From Shewanella sp. AS1 (lineage in GTDB: Bacteria > Pseudomonadota > Gammaproteobacteria > Enterobacterales > Shewanellaceae), in NCBI RefSeq assembly GCF_021412565.1, contig NZ_JAKCLJ010000002.1, forward strand, positions 310,001-374,000: a DNA stretch of 64,000 bases, read 5' to 3'. Positions 16,893 to 26,224 of this stretch are shown here, in pieces. The position numbers were made by a program, and so were the translations under genes. The notes under the pieces are model-generated. The model saw nothing but the letters and a program-made list of their open reading frames with translations, was not told where the DNA came from and did not search any database. How positions within the stretch are numbered: position 1 is the stretch's first letter; each line of letters opens with the position of its first letter.

Positions 16893-16954
16893 CAATGCGT
16901 TTAAGAGCAACTCCTACACTTTGCTCAAGTTTGTCGAACCTTTACGCGGCGTTA
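16889..16954 (+). repeat. attC-like recombination site (integron type) 2
   Basis: TAAC at 16890-16893 pairs with GTTA at 16951-16954, and GCGT at 16897-16900 with ACGC at 16944-16947; inner GAGCAA and TTGCTC are also complementary. Ends read TAACAATGCG...GGCGTTACCC, the attC layout. It includes the stop codon of the acetyltransferase gene. Weaker internal symmetry than site 1. Confidence 0.65.
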
Positions 16955-16992
16955 CCCATAAAAATATTGTTCTCTGCATGATGGATTAGCGT

Positions 16993-17027
16993 AAAAAGCT
17001 CACTCGCTTTTGCTAAAAGCGAGTGAG
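16993..17027 (-). terminator. Terminator of the LysR-doxX-yqjG-ygiD cluster
   Basis: Perfect 13-bp stem CTCACTCGCTTTT (16999-17011) with its complement (17015-17027), loop GCT. Read on the minus strand it ends in a T-run (16993-16997). Confidence 0.9.
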
Positions 17028-17107
17028 ATTGGCTATTAAGTTTTCGAAGCGATATTCATTTTACGTCTGGTTTTGCAGCCAACTGTGACTCATCGCTTAT
17101 GGCGGGG

Positions 17108-17986
17108 TTACTCAAACCAAGCGTAGCTGTCGAGAGCTAAAATTTGCATCTCGACACTTTGATGCAATCGCAGTGCTGGCCTGCTGCCGCTTTCTGTGTC
17201 TAAGTCTGTGTCAGCTTCTGCCTGCCCTGCCCCAAGTGCCACATAGAAAGGCATGAGATGCTCAACCGTGGGATGATTAAAGCGTGCATAGGGCGCTTTG
17301 GCCTCATAGTCGAGCAATGAACTTAGGTCTTGTTTTGCCACGCCATCGGCTATCCAGCGCACAAAGGCCTGCATCTTCTCTACTCTATCTGGGTCCCCTG
17401 GTCGGCTGAATATCTCCCTAAGGTTATGGCTAATACCACCCGAACCTAAAATCAACACCCCTTGAGCGCGAAGTGAGCTTAGGGCCTTGCCCAATTGGTA
17501 GTGATACTTGGCACCCTTGCTGGTGTCGAGAGAAACCTGCACCACAGGAATATCGGCCTGGGGATAGAGGCGGCAAAGCGGATTCCAAAGGCCATGATCC
17601 CAGCCCATCTGCTTATCTAACACGGCGTCCAATCCTCCAGCTTTCAACAAATTGGCGACCTTTTCGGCGAGGGCTGGCGCCCCAGGAGCCCTATACTCAA
17701 TTCGATACAGAGCATCGGGGAAACCATAAAAGTCATGCACTGTCTTTGGCTGTTCGCCCGCTGTGATACGGACACCTGCTTGACTATCTGTATGGGCCGA
17801 GAACACCACTATCCCTTTTGGCTTAAGTAATTTACCGCCTAGTTCGGTCAAGAAGGCGGCATTGTCGCTATCTTCAAGAGCCAACATGGGCGAGCCGTGG
17901 GAGACAAATAGACTCGGCATTAACCCAGCTCTTTTTGCCGCCTCAAACTGCTGATCCATCTCAAGGGAGATCTGCTGCGCACTCAT
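17108..17986 (-). CDS. ygiD: Class III extradiol dioxygenase, 4,5-DOPA dioxygenase type (YgiD)
   Basis: 292 residues, about 20 longer at the N-terminus than E. coli YgiD. Likely metal ligands are His in FVSHGSPM (about residue 29), FSAHTDS (about 65) and GSGGISHNL; MGWDHGLWNPL is the conserved acid/base region. YgiD opens the ring of L-DOPA or related catechols between carbons 4 and 5. The start overlaps the yqjG stop by four bases (ATGA), so the two are co-translated. A catechol-cleaving enzyme next to a hydroquinone reductase and a DoxX protein points to handling of quinones or catechols. Confidence 0.92.
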   Translation of the reverse strand: MSAQQISLEMDQQFEAAKRAGLMPSLFVSHGSPMLALEDSDNAAFLTELGGKLLKPKGIVVFSAHTDSQAGVRITAGEQPKTVHDFYGFPDALYRIEYRAPGAPALAEKVANLLKAGGLDAVLDKQMGWDHGLWNPLCRLYPQADIPVVQVSLDTSKGAKYHYQLGKALSSLRAQGVLILGSGGISHNLREIFSRPGDPDRVEKMQAFVRWIADGVAKQDLSSLLDYEAKAPYARFNHPTVEHLMPFYVALGAGQAEADTDLDTESGSRPALRLHQSVEMQILALDSYAWFE

Positions 17987-18933
17987 AAATTTACCTCCGG
18001 CCCCATGGGGACTATCCCTGCGGGATTAAGGGCTTTAATCGAATAATAGCCCTGCTTGATATGGTCGATATTCACTGTGTCTGCAATCCCATCAATCCTA
18101 TAAAGGCGTTTTAAATAAGCCTGAAGATACGGCTTTTGCGCGATTAACTCCCGATTACATTTAAACAAACCGTAATAAGCCACATCGAATCGCACTAAGG
18201 TCACAAAAGCGCGGATATCTGTCTCTGTTAGTTCAGAACCGAGCAGATATGCCCGGCCATCACTCAGGGTCTGCTCAAGCTCATCGAGTAGGTTAAACAC
18301 GCTGTGATAAGCTTCATCATAGGCAAACTGACTGCTGGCAAAACCGGCCTTATAGACGCCGTTATTTAACTCATGATAAAGGCGCTCATTAAGGCTATCT
18401 ATGTCGCTGCGATATTGCTTAGGGTATAAATCCAGCGTCGAACCAGTAAGGCTGTCGAAGGCGCTATTTAACATACGGATAATGTCGGCCGACTCGTTAT
18501 TGACTATCATCTTACGCTGCTTATCCCAAAGTACCGGCACTGTGGCTCTGCCCGTATAGCGAGGGTCAACCTGAGTGTAGATTTGGTGCATAAAATGATG
18601 ACCGTTCAGCTGATCGTCATCGGCGCCGGGATAACCGCCAAATTGCCAGCCCTGATCCGATAACACAGGATTGACTACTGAGACGCTGATATAGTCTGTT
18701 AATCCCTTAAGTGCCCTCACCATAAGCGTGCGCGACGCCCAGGGACAGATAAAGGCGACATACAGATGATAACGACCCGCCTCGGCCTTAAATCCGCCCT
18801 CACCCGTTGGGCCCGCCTCGCCATCAGGGGTTATCCAGTGGCGAAAACTGCTGCTCTGGCGCACAAAGCGCCCCTCTTTATCTTTCGCCTGCACGGGTTG
18901 CCAGGCCTTTGTCCACTTGCCATCGACTAACAT
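17983..18933 (-). CDS. yqjG: Glutathionyl-hydroquinone reductase (YqjG, Xi-class GST)
   Basis: 316 residues. The catalytic cysteine is C63 in FICPWASRTL, the CPWA motif of Xi-class glutathione transferases. SVVNPVLSDQGW, TVPVLWDKQRKMIVNNESADIIR and the helical C-terminal domain follow. The enzyme reduces glutathionyl-hydroquinones to hydroquinones, using a second glutathione. In E. coli yqjG follows the DoxX gene yqjF, the same order as here. Coupled to ygiD by a four-base overlap. Confidence 0.94.
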   Translation of the reverse strand: MLVDGKWTKAWQPVQAKDKEGRFVRQSSSFRHWITPDGEAGPTGEGGFKAEAGRYHLYVAFICPWASRTLMVRALKGLTDYISVSVVNPVLSDQGWQFGGYPGADDDQLNGHHFMHQIYTQVDPRYTGRATVPVLWDKQRKMIVNNESADIIRMLNSAFDSLTGSTLDLYPKQYRSDIDSLNERLYHELNNGVYKAGFASSQFAYDEAYHSVFNLLDELEQTLSDGRAYLLGSELTETDIRAFVTLVRFDVAYYGLFKCNRELIAQKPYLQAYLKRLYRIDGIADTVNIDHIKQGYYSIKALNPAGIVPMGPEVNL

Positions 18934-19035
18934 GGGTGGCTCCTACTCTATTATTCGATTCGATGTGATTAATCTGCAGAGCAGGCATCACAACTAATGC
19001 CTGTCTGAGGGATATAGGGGAAAAGCTACCTATGG

Positions 19036-19479
19036 TTAGCCTTTAAGACGCGCCGCTAATAGGGCATCGAGGGAGTAGCGCCCTGCGCCCTGTATTGCCA
19101 GAGATAGAGAAACTGCCAGCAGGATAAGCGCAAACTCGTAACCGTTATTGGATACAAACAGGCCGTTGCCCAGATGCACTGTCATCGCCATCGCCATAGT
19201 GAAGGCCACCACTGCCGCTGCCGGACGGGTGAGTAAACCTAAGGCTAAAGCAAGGCCACCAAAAAACTCTGCGCTGCCCGCCAGTAAAGCCATGAGGTAA
19301 CCTGGCTCGAAGCCCACACTGGCCAGCCACTGTCCTGTGCCCTCTAAGCCATAACCGCCAAACCAAGCAAACAGCTTTTGTGAACCGTGAGCCGCAAGGA
19401 TAAGCCCCATAGGTAGACGTAAAACTAAGGGTGCAAAACCTGCGTTGCTTTCGAAAAGTGAAACGATAAATTTGTTCAT
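19036..19479 (-). CDS. DoxX family membrane protein (YqjF-like)
   Basis: 147 residues from MNKFIVSLFESNAGFAPLVL; GAGGAAAAC lies immediately upstream of this ATG, so I prefer it to the start 12 codons earlier. Four hydrophobic segments with the DoxX signatures RLPMGLILAAHGSQKLF and GSAEFFGGLALALGLLTR. Homologous in place to E. coli yqjF, which is induced by trihydroxylated aromatics. Exact function unknown. It is 102 bases upstream of yqjG, likely the first gene of an operon. Confidence 0.9.
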   Translation of the reverse strand: MNKFIVSLFESNAGFAPLVLRLPMGLILAAHGSQKLFAWFGGYGLEGTGQWLASVGFEPGYLMALLAGSAEFFGGLALALGLLTRPAAAVVAFTMAMAMTVHLGNGLFVSNNGYEFALILLAVSLSLAIQGAGRYSLDALLAARLKG

Positions 19480-19590
19480 GATGTTTTCCTCAGAAGTTAA
19501 CTGTTGCCCTGCCAATCTTGGCGGATGAGTACAATTTAGCCTTCAACAATGAATTGATAAAGAGCGCTTCTATTTAATATTTAACATCAA

Positions 19591-19616
19591 ATTGTTGTTA
19601 ATTAGCTCGCAACAAT
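19591..19616. promoter_or_regulatory. Inverted repeat, possible LysR operator
   Basis: ATTGTTG (19591-19597) and CAACAAT (19610-19616) are exact reverse complements spaced by 12, the size and symmetry of a LysR-type site, in the gap between the LysR gene and doxX. CAACAAT recurs at about 19545. Only position and symmetry support this. Confidence 0.45.
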
Positions 19617-19660
19617 GCTAGCGAAACCAAATACCGCTATAGATTTAGTTTAGCCATCAC

Positions 19661-20569
19661 TTACATTTGATCCCAATAGGGTGTCTTACCGAAATATTGG
19701 CTAAGGCAGCTAACGAAGCTGCGCACCTTACTGGCGAGAAATTTACGGTGAACATAGACAGCATAAAGCCCCAATGGCTCAGGGGTATAATCTTCCATCA
19801 AGGCCACCAGCTTGCCCTCTTTTAACGCCTGACTGACAAGAAAAGTGGGCTGCAGCGCGATGCCACGCCCCTGGATCGCCGCCGCCACTAGCATGTCGCC
19901 ATTGTTGCAGGAAAAATCACTGCCAAGCTTAAGCCCGGAAAACGTGGGGCCCAAGCGCCCCAAAATAAGCTGAGGATCGGCATATTGAAAATGCAGATAA
20001 TTATGGCCAGCGAGATCCTCTAGTTTCTCTGGTATGCCATGGCGCGCCAGATAATCCGGTGAGGCGCAGAACACTAATTTGATGGGAGCCAGCTTCTTTG
20101 CGATCAATGAAGAGCTGGCCAACTTACCTATTCTTAAGGCCACATCGACCCCATCTTCCAGCAGATCCACCTTCTTATCTGTCAGGGTGACATTCAGTTT
20201 CACCTCTGGATATTGGCGCTGAAACAGATCCAATGCCTCAGGCAGATGCCCTATGCCAAATGACATGGGCGCACTGACTTTCAAGGTGCCGGCCGCCTGA
20301 CTGGAGAGATTGGTCAGGGCATTGTCCATCTCCTCGATATCGATGAGCACCTGCTGACAGCGTTCGAAATAAGCGAGCCCCGCCTCGGTCACATTGACTT
20401 TACGGGTAGTGCGATTGAGTAAACGCACCTTGAGATGATCTTCAAGCTGAGAGACATATTTGCTGACCAGTTGCGGCGAGAGGTTCAGCCGCTGTGCCGC
20501 CTTGGAAAATCCCCCCTCTTGCACTACTGCCGTAAAGGCGCGCATGCCATCGATCCTGTCCATATTCAA
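19661..20569 (-). CDS. LysR-type transcriptional regulator
   Basis: 302 residues: winged helix-turn-helix about 5-64 (GFSKAAQRLNLSPQLVSKYV, then LEDHLKVRLLNRTTRKVNVT), linker helix, and a periplasmic-binding-like effector domain about 90-295. AAGGG lies seven bases before the first ATG. It belongs to the CrgA-like branch of LysR proteins. It precedes doxX-yqjG-ygiD on the same strand, so it probably controls them; in E. coli the comparable yqjF gene is controlled by the LysR protein YhaJ, which is a different subfamily. Effector unknown, a quinone or phenol would fit. Confidence 0.9.
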   Translation of the reverse strand: MNMDRIDGMRAFTAVVQEGGFSKAAQRLNLSPQLVSKYVSQLEDHLKVRLLNRTTRKVNVTEAGLAYFERCQQVLIDIEEMDNALTNLSSQAAGTLKVSAPMSFGIGHLPEALDLFQRQYPEVKLNVTLTDKKVDLLEDGVDVALRIGKLASSSLIAKKLAPIKLVFCASPDYLARHGIPEKLEDLAGHNYLHFQYADPQLILGRLGPTFSGLKLGSDFSCNNGDMLVAAAIQGRGIALQPTFLVSQALKEGKLVALMEDYTPEPLGLYAVYVHRKFLASKVRSFVSCLSQYFGKTPYWDQM

Positions 20570-20719
20570 CCCTTTATTGTTAATTACAACCTCAAGACTA
20601 TATTACCAACATTATAGAGATAAAAACCGGGAAAATTGACAATCACACCGACCAGTTGGCATGACGGGAGGAATTGGGCTAAAAATGAATAAAGGCACTC
20701 GCATTAACAGGAAATGACG

Positions 20720-20914
20720 ATGGATTATCAACTCTCAAATCTGAGCAGCGAGATCCTGCTCGGCATAGTCAACGAACACCTGCGCTTACACTGTCATAAC
20801 AGGCAAGATCTCTTCTATGAACTGGATATACCCAGCAATATGTTGGAACAGAAGCTGGCGGATGCCGGTTATCACTACGATCCCATCAGTAACCAGTACA
20901 AAGGGGACAACTAA
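20720..20914 (+). CDS. DUF4250 family protein
   Basis: 64 residues from MDYQLSNLSSEILLGIVNEHL. An ATG six bases earlier is too close to AGGAA, which is well spaced for this one. The ILLGIVNEHLR and AGYHYDPISNQYK blocks match DUF4250, a small family of unknown function. Convergent with topB; soluble, no signal peptide. Confidence 0.8.
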   Translation: MDYQLSNLSSEILLGIVNEHLRLHCHNRQDLFYELDIPSNMLEQKLADAGYHYDPISNQYKGDN

Positions 20915-20938
20915 TTCCGGCCCCGTTTTCGGGAGGGG

Positions 20939-22888
20939 TTAGCTTGTACTCTTTGATCTGGTTTTTTTAGCGCGTTTTTTGGCAGAGCCTTTCGCCGTTT
21001 TCGGGCGGCGAAACTGACCTTGGGGCGATTTAATTCCCTGTAAAGCGGTGGGCAACTGGGAACCTGCCTGCTCAATAAGCTGGGTTAAACTCGTTACCAG
21101 TGGCGTCATAAAACTTTGATACTTAGCTTCTCGGCGGCTGATAGCATCCAGGTGACGTTCCCACAGGGCTGTCATATCCGGCGTGGTCGCCGATTCCGGC
21201 AGACTGTGGATTAAGCCCTTACCTACGTCTGACGACACTATGCTCTTCCCCTGACGAAGCAGATAACCCCGCTTAAACAGCAGTTCAATAATACCGGCGC
21301 GGGTCGCTTCTGTGCCGATACCATCAGTCTCCTTCAGGGTTTTACGAATTTCAGGATTAGTCACATAGCGACCGATGCCCGTCATGGCGCTGAGCAGGGT
21401 GGCATCGGTAAACGCCTTAGGTGGCTGAGTCTGCTTCTCAATAAGCTCAGCCTGCTGCGAGTGCAGCGCCTGACCTTTGACTAAATCCGGCAGTTGCTGC
21501 AAGCGCTCTTCACCTGGATCTGCCTTGCTGGGAAACAGCTGCTTCCAGCCCAGGCGCTTATCCTGTTTTGCCTTGGTTTTAAAATGCCCTTGTTGGATCT
21601 CGACAAAAACTTCGGTTTCGTCAAATTGATAAGCCGGATAGAACTGGGCCAGATATTGACGGGCTATTTGCAGATAAACCTGTTTTTCTGCCTGGGTTAA
21701 CAAAGAGAGCTTGGCCACTTTCTCTGTGGGCACTATGGCATGATGGGCATCGACCTTTTTATCATTCCACACCTTAGATTTAAGTTGGCTGTCAGGCTTA
21801 TCCAGCCCCTCGGTCAGCTCGCCAGCCCCTGTCAGCACAGCATCAATCACGCTAGGCGCCAGGGCAAGTTGCGCCAAGGGCAGATAGCGACTGTCGGAGC
21901 GTGGGTAGGTGATCAACTTATGTTTTTCATAGAGTGACTGGCAGGTATCGAGCACTGCCTTGGCGCTCATGGAAAAACGCTTGGCGCAATCTATCTGCAA
22001 GGAAGACAAGTTATAGGGCAGCGGCGCATTTTGTGATTTGCTGCTGCGCTGCACATCTTCTACTCGAGCCGGCTGATAGGAGATACGCCGCACCACATTT
22101 TCCGCCAGGCCTTTCGCCAGCACCCGCCCCTCCTCATCCATATAGGGCTGACAGGCTTCACTGGGGATCCATTTTGCGCTAAAGCCCTCCTGCTGCTCAG
22201 TCGTCAGGTGCGCCAGCACCTCATGGAAAGGTTTGCTGACAAACTGCGCGATCGCCTCATCACGGCGAACCACTAGGCCTAACAGCGGCGTTTGCACACG
22301 GCCGACCGACAATACCCCTTGATAGCCTACTTTTCGCCCCTGCAGGGTATAGGCTCGGGTCATATTCATACCATAGAGCCAATCGGCACGGGCACGTGCC
22401 AGTGCCGAGGTGGACAGAGGAATAAAGTCGCGATTGGATCTCAGCTGTCCAAGGGCCCTTTTGACTGCCGATGGGTTCAAGTCGCTGATAAGCAGCCGCT
22501 GAGTTTGGGCTAACTTGTCCCCCTTGACACCTAAGTGCGCGATCACCTCATCGACCAGTAACTGCCCTTCACGATCAGGGTCGCCGGCATTCACCAATTG
22601 CGTCGCTTTCTTGATAAGAGAGCGCAGCACAGAGAGTTGTCCACGGGTCTTATATTTAGGTTTAAGCTGCCACTGAGCTGGCACGATAGGAAGGTGCTCA
22701 AATTTCCATGATTTATAGGCGGGATCATAGCAGTCTGGCTCGGCCTGCTCCAGCAGATGCCCTATACACCAGGAGACACAATCGCCATTGGCCGCGGTGA
22801 TAAATCCCTCCCCCTTTTTCAAAGGCTTGGGCAGAACATCGGCAATGGCGCGACCCAGGCTGGGTTTCTCGGCAATATATAGAATCAT
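20939..22888 (-). CDS. topB: DNA topoisomerase III
   Basis: 649 residues. TOPRIM domain at the N-terminus (ILYIAEKPSLGRAIADVLP, then AGDPDREGQLLVDEV near 100). The active-site tyrosine is Y328 in LITYPRSDSRYLP, the same number as in E. coli TopB. The C-terminus is a basic tail (KKRAKKTRS-like) that should bind DNA nonspecifically. TopB is a type IA enzyme that unlinks precatenanes with RecQ-type helicases. Single gene, with an intergenic gap of 200 bases to purF. Confidence 0.96.
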   Translation of the reverse strand: MILYIAEKPSLGRAIADVLPKPLKKGEGFITAANGDCVSWCIGHLLEQAEPDCYDPAYKSWKFEHLPIVPAQWQLKPKYKTRGQLSVLRSLIKKATQLVNAGDPDREGQLLVDEVIAHLGVKGDKLAQTQRLLISDLNPSAVKRALGQLRSNRDFIPLSTSALARARADWLYGMNMTRAYTLQGRKVGYQGVLSVGRVQTPLLGLVVRRDEAIAQFVSKPFHEVLAHLTTEQQEGFSAKWIPSEACQPYMDEEGRVLAKGLAENVVRRISYQPARVEDVQRSSKSQNAPLPYNLSSLQIDCAKRFSMSAKAVLDTCQSLYEKHKLITYPRSDSRYLPLAQLALAPSVIDAVLTGAGELTEGLDKPDSQLKSKVWNDKKVDAHHAIVPTEKVAKLSLLTQAEKQVYLQIARQYLAQFYPAYQFDETEVFVEIQQGHFKTKAKQDKRLGWKQLFPSKADPGEERLQQLPDLVKGQALHSQQAELIEKQTQPPKAFTDATLLSAMTGIGRYVTNPEIRKTLKETDGIGTEATRAGIIELLFKRGYLLRQGKSIVSSDVGKGLIHSLPESATTPDMTALWERHLDAISRREAKYQSFMTPLVTSLTQLIEQAGSQLPTALQGIKSPQGQFRRPKTAKGSAKKRAKKTRSKSTS

Positions 22889-23023
22889 GGCAAATGCGAG
22901 TTAGTAGGTTCAGTCGATTCAGTGAGTTAACCAGTACATTTTAAAAGATACTGTATAAATTACCAGTAACTCTAACTCAGCTTGGCCCAAGCTGCAAATT
23001 TAAGTCGTGATGAATGAGGAGGA

Positions 23024-23056
23024 CAAAAAAAGATCGGCTAATTAGCCGATCTTTTT
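23024..23056 (-). terminator. Terminator of the cvpA-purF operon
   Basis: Palindromic hairpin AAAGATCGGCTAA / TTAGCCGATCTTT centred at 23041-23042, with a long A-run on the plus strand (T-run on the minus strand) beside it. Confidence 0.92.
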
Positions 23057-23090
23057 AATATGGTATGCCCACAATAAAGCGGGAAGGCGA

Positions 23091-24605
23091 TTAAGGATGA
23101 CAGACGTTATGCAGTTCCAGATTCGTGCCGATATCTTTAATCCGGTTGGCTTTAGCATCATCATTTCTCAGCTGAGTGAGATGATCCAGATAAGCCTGAT
23201 CCACATCATTGGTGATGTACTTACCATCGAATACCGAGGTCTCGAAACGCTTGATCTCCGGGTTTTCCTGACGCACAGCTTCGACCAAATCATTGAGATC
23301 CTGGAAGATGATGCCGTCGGCGCCAATCAGCTTGCAGATCTCATCGGCATCGCGGCCATGGGCGATCAGTTCGCTGGCGGTTGGCATATCGATACCATAG
23401 ACGTTAGGGAAACGGATCTCTGGGGCTGCCGAAGCAAAGTAAACTTTCTTGGCACCGGCTTCACGGGCCATCTCGATGATCTGCTCTGATGTGGTACCGC
23501 GTACGATTGAATCGTCTACCAGCAGAACATTCTTATCTTTAAACTCGGCATTGATAGCATTAAGCTTACGGCGTACCGACTTCTTACGCTCCTGCTGACC
23601 CGGCATGATAAAGGTACGGCCAATATAGCGGTTCTTCACAAAACCCTGGCGGTATGGCAGATCCATATGACGGGCGATCTCTAAGGCGATATCGCATGAA
23701 GTTTCAGGAATAGGAATCACCACATCGATATCGTTATCTTCCCACTCTTTCTTGATCTTCTCACCCAGCATGGTGCCCATGTTCACTCGGCTTGCGTATA
23801 CCGACACTTTATCTATGGTTGAGTCGGGACGGGCAAAATAAACATATTCGAAGATACAAGGCGCGTAACTTGGCGAATGGGCACACTGGCGGGTATAAAG
23901 CTGACCATCCAGTGAGATATAGATAGCTTCACCGGGCGCTACATCGCGCACTGTTTCGAAACCGACTGCATCTAAGGCAACGCTCTCTGAGGCCACCATG
24001 TATTCTGTGCCTTGCGCTGTCTCATTCTTACCCAGCACTAAAGGACGAATGCCAAACGGGTCTCTGAATGCCACTAAGCCCTGACCAATAATCATGGCGG
24101 CAACGGCATAGGCACCGCGAGTCAGACTATGCACTTTAGTGATAGCTTCAAACACTTCATCGGCAGTTAGGTGCTGACTCTGGGTATGTTGCAGTTCATC
24201 GGCCAGCAGGTTAAGCAGCACTTCTGAATCCGATGTGGTGTTAACGTGACGACGCTGCTTGATTAAACGCTCTTGCAGCTCAAGAGTGTTAGTCAGGTTG
24301 CCGTTATGGGCGAGTGAAATACCAAAGGGCGAGTTTACATAGAAAGGTTGAGCTTCTGATGCACTGGAACTACCGGCCGTGGGATAACGAACGTGTCCTA
24401 TACCGGCATTACCTTGCAGGCGCTGCATGTGTTTAGGTTCAAACACATCTTTTACCAGACCATTGGCCTTACGCAATCTGAATGCATTGCCATCAACGGT
24501 AACAATACCCGCCGCATCCTGGCCTCGGTGTTGTAATACAGTTAATGCATCATAGATTGTCTGATTAACCGCAGTTCGGCCAACAATTCCGACGATACCA
24601 CACAT
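23091..24605 (-). CDS. purF: Amidophosphoribosyltransferase
   Basis: 504 residues, as in E. coli. After removal of Met the N-terminal cysteine of MCGIVGIVG is the glutaminase nucleophile. The PRPP-binding motif is [18 protein letters not shown] near 365, and RPLVLGKN and [15 protein letters not shown] are conserved. First committed step of purine synthesis: PRPP plus glutamine to phosphoribosylamine. Downstream of cvpA in the same direction, 78 bases away, the classic cvpA-purF pair. No clear PurR box seen in the upstream gap. Confidence 0.97.
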   Translation of the reverse strand: MCGIVGIVGRTAVNQTIYDALTVLQHRGQDAAGIVTVDGNAFRLRKANGLVKDVFEPKHMQRLQGNAGIGHVRYPTAGSSSASEAQPFYVNSPFGISLAHNGNLTNTLELQERLIKQRRHVNTTSDSEVLLNLLADELQHTQSQHLTADEVFEAITKVHSLTRGAYAVAAMIIGQGLVAFRDPFGIRPLVLGKNETAQGTEYMVASESVALDAVGFETVRDVAPGEAIYISLDGQLYTRQCAHSPSYAPCIFEYVYFARPDSTIDKVSVYASRVNMGTMLGEKIKKEWEDNDIDVVIPIPETSCDIALEIARHMDLPYRQGFVKNRYIGRTFIMPGQQERKKSVRRKLNAINAEFKDKNVLLVDDSIVRGTTSEQIIEMAREAGAKKVYFASAAPEIRFPNVYGIDMPTASELIAHGRDADEICKLIGADGIIFQDLNDLVEAVRQENPEIKRFETSVFDGKYITNDVDQAYLDHLTQLRNDDAKANRIKDIGTNLELHNVCHP

Positions 24606-24683
24606 GAGTCGATTTCCTCATTTTAAGATGTTCTGATAATTATTGTGTTTGCCAACCAGAGGCTAAGCCTATGGCCGGAAATT

Positions 24684-25172
24684 TTATATTTTGGGTACAA
24701 AGCTTGATGTGCTTTCCAAATAGTCAAAAAACCATTGGATCACTACACCAAATTCCGGCACGAGCTGAGAACTCTTCCACCACTCGCTATTGGGCGCGCC
24801 GGTAAACGCGTCCATAAAAAACAGTATTGCACTGACAATCAAGGCACCTCTTAATGCACCAAAACATACTCCGAGTACCCTGTCGGTACCCGATAAGCCT
24901 GTTTTGGCCACTAACTGACCGATAAGGTAATTTACCAGTGCGCCCAGAATTAAGGTAGAAATGAACAAGATGGCAATGGCGATACCATTACGCAGTAACT
25001 CATCTTGCATCTGGGTAAGATAAACGGCGAGGTCCTGATAAAACTGACTCGCAATGAAAAAAGCAGCAAACCAGACCACAAGGGACATAGCTTCTTTAAC
25101 AAAACCACGGAGTAAACTAATTAAAGTTGATAATCCGATAACCGCGAGAATGGCGTAATCGATCCAAACCAT
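24684..25172 (-). CDS. cvpA: CvpA family membrane protein
   Basis: 162 residues with four hydrophobic segments; starts [24 protein letters not shown]. CvpA was found through colicin V production and is needed for envelope robustness in several bacteria. The order cvpA-purF is conserved. The 290-base gap upstream (25173-25466) holds the dedD terminator at its far end and presumably the promoter of this operon. Confidence 0.94.
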   Translation of the reverse strand: MVWIDYAILAVIGLSTLISLLRGFVKEAMSLVVWFAAFFIASQFYQDLAVYLTQMQDELLRNGIAIAILFISTLILGALVNYLIGQLVAKTGLSGTDRVLGVCFGALRGALIVSAILFFMDAFTGAPNSEWWKSSQLVPEFGVVIQWFFDYLESTSSFVPKI

Positions 25173-25408
25173 TGAATAGTTGATCCAGCTTCAGTGTTAA
25201 GACGGCGCGATTTTATCAGAGACAGAGGATATTCTCACCCCTTTGCTTCATTTAAAAGTGACTAACTTTATCCGCTATCATGGACTCTGAGTTCATCAAA
25301 TCAACATAATTAAGTTATAACTTAAGATTCAGCCAGTTATCTATCAAATGAAGCAGCTGAAAAATAGGTTAGATCACAAAAATGTCGGCTTTAACTAAAA
25401 AGAGCAAT

Positions 25409-25435
25409 AAAAAGCCCGAAACAAACATTTCGGGC
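25409..25435 (-). terminator. Terminator after the dedD-like gene
   Basis: 8-bp stem GCCCGAAA (25414-25421) and TTTCGGGC (25428-25435), loop of six, with an A-run on the plus strand that is the T-run of the minus-strand transcript. Confidence 0.88.
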
Positions 25436-25466
25436 CAGTTAACAAGCTTGTTTTAAAGTCGGCTGA

Positions 25467-26117
25467 TTATTCGACTGGGTTGTAACTCACCACGGCCGAC
25501 TTCAAACCTGTTGATTTATCTAACTGCTTTTGCAGTTTTTCCAGTTTAGCCATAGACACATCCGGCCCGACATAAACCTTGGTTAGCTCACCATCAACAG
25601 GCGTCTGTGGCAGAGTGTAAGCGCGAAAGCCCTCTTTTCTCAGACGCTTAACCAATGCATTCACATTGGCGGCATTTTTAAAACTGCCGAGTTGCAGAGT
25701 ATAAGCCGCAGCCGTTGGCGTTGCTGGCTTTGACTCTGGCTTTGATTCAGGCTGAGCTTGTGACTTGCTCTCTGATTGAGGCGTTGAATTCGCGTCAGCT
25801 TGTTTTTTAGCTATCGATTCTGCGGTCTTAGCAGACTCATCATTTGAATTAACCACTTCACTCTGCGCCTTTTGCGACTCAAATTGCGCTTTGGCCTCAC
25901 TGAGATCGACCGATGCTATCTCCTCTGGCGCACTGAGCTCATTCACTTGAGCGGGACGCAGTGGGATCTCGGCAAACTGCTCTTCCTGAAGCTGTTTCTT
26001 GCCATCGAGTATATCCGGCAGAAAAATCACCCCTAGGGCCACCAGCACTATGATGCCAACGAGACGGTTCTGAAACTGACTGGATAGTTTGTTTTCTTTA
26101 GCTTCGACTTGATCCAC
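25467..26117 (-). CDS. dedD: SPOR domain protein, DedD type
   Basis: 216 residues: a membrane segment at about 19-37 (RLVGIIVLVALGVIFLPDIL), a Pro/Ser/Lys/Glu-rich linker (about 70-138, with repeated PESK), and a SPOR domain at about 140-216 (YTLQLGSFKNAANVNALV ... LTKVYVGP). SPOR domains bind denuded glycan strands at the division septum; DedD links the membrane to the septal wall. It lies between folC and cvpA, the position of dedD in enterics. Confidence 0.9.
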   Translation of the reverse strand: MDQVEAKENKLSSQFQNRLVGIIVLVALGVIFLPDILDGKKQLQEEQFAEIPLRPAQVNELSAPEEIASVDLSEAKAQFESQKAQSEVVNSNDESAKTAESIAKKQADANSTPQSESKSQAQPESKPESKPATPTAAAYTLQLGSFKNAANVNALVKRLRKEGFRAYTLPQTPVDGELTKVYVGPDVSMAKLEKLQKQLDKSTGLKSAVVSYNPVE

Positions 26118-26150
26118 GCAAATTACCTGATATCGAATTAGTTAAGATGT

Positions 26151-26224
26151 GGTTGTTTAAACTCTGGTTGTTTAAAATCTAGTTGTTTAAACTCTATTCT
26201 TTCAACACTAGTTGTTTAAACTCT
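26151..26224. repeat. 15-bp repeat across the folC stop codon
   Basis: Units of 15 bases at 26151, 26166, 26181 and 26210, consensus (A/G)GTTGTTTAAACTCT, with a diverged 14-base spacer at 26196. The last is in the folC reading frame (EFKQL); the others lie beyond its stop. Confidence 0.9.

Noticed and set aside
25173..25400. PurR box upstream of cvpA-purF
   Set aside because: Looked for the ACGCAAACG-type operator known from E. coli; no convincing match by eye.
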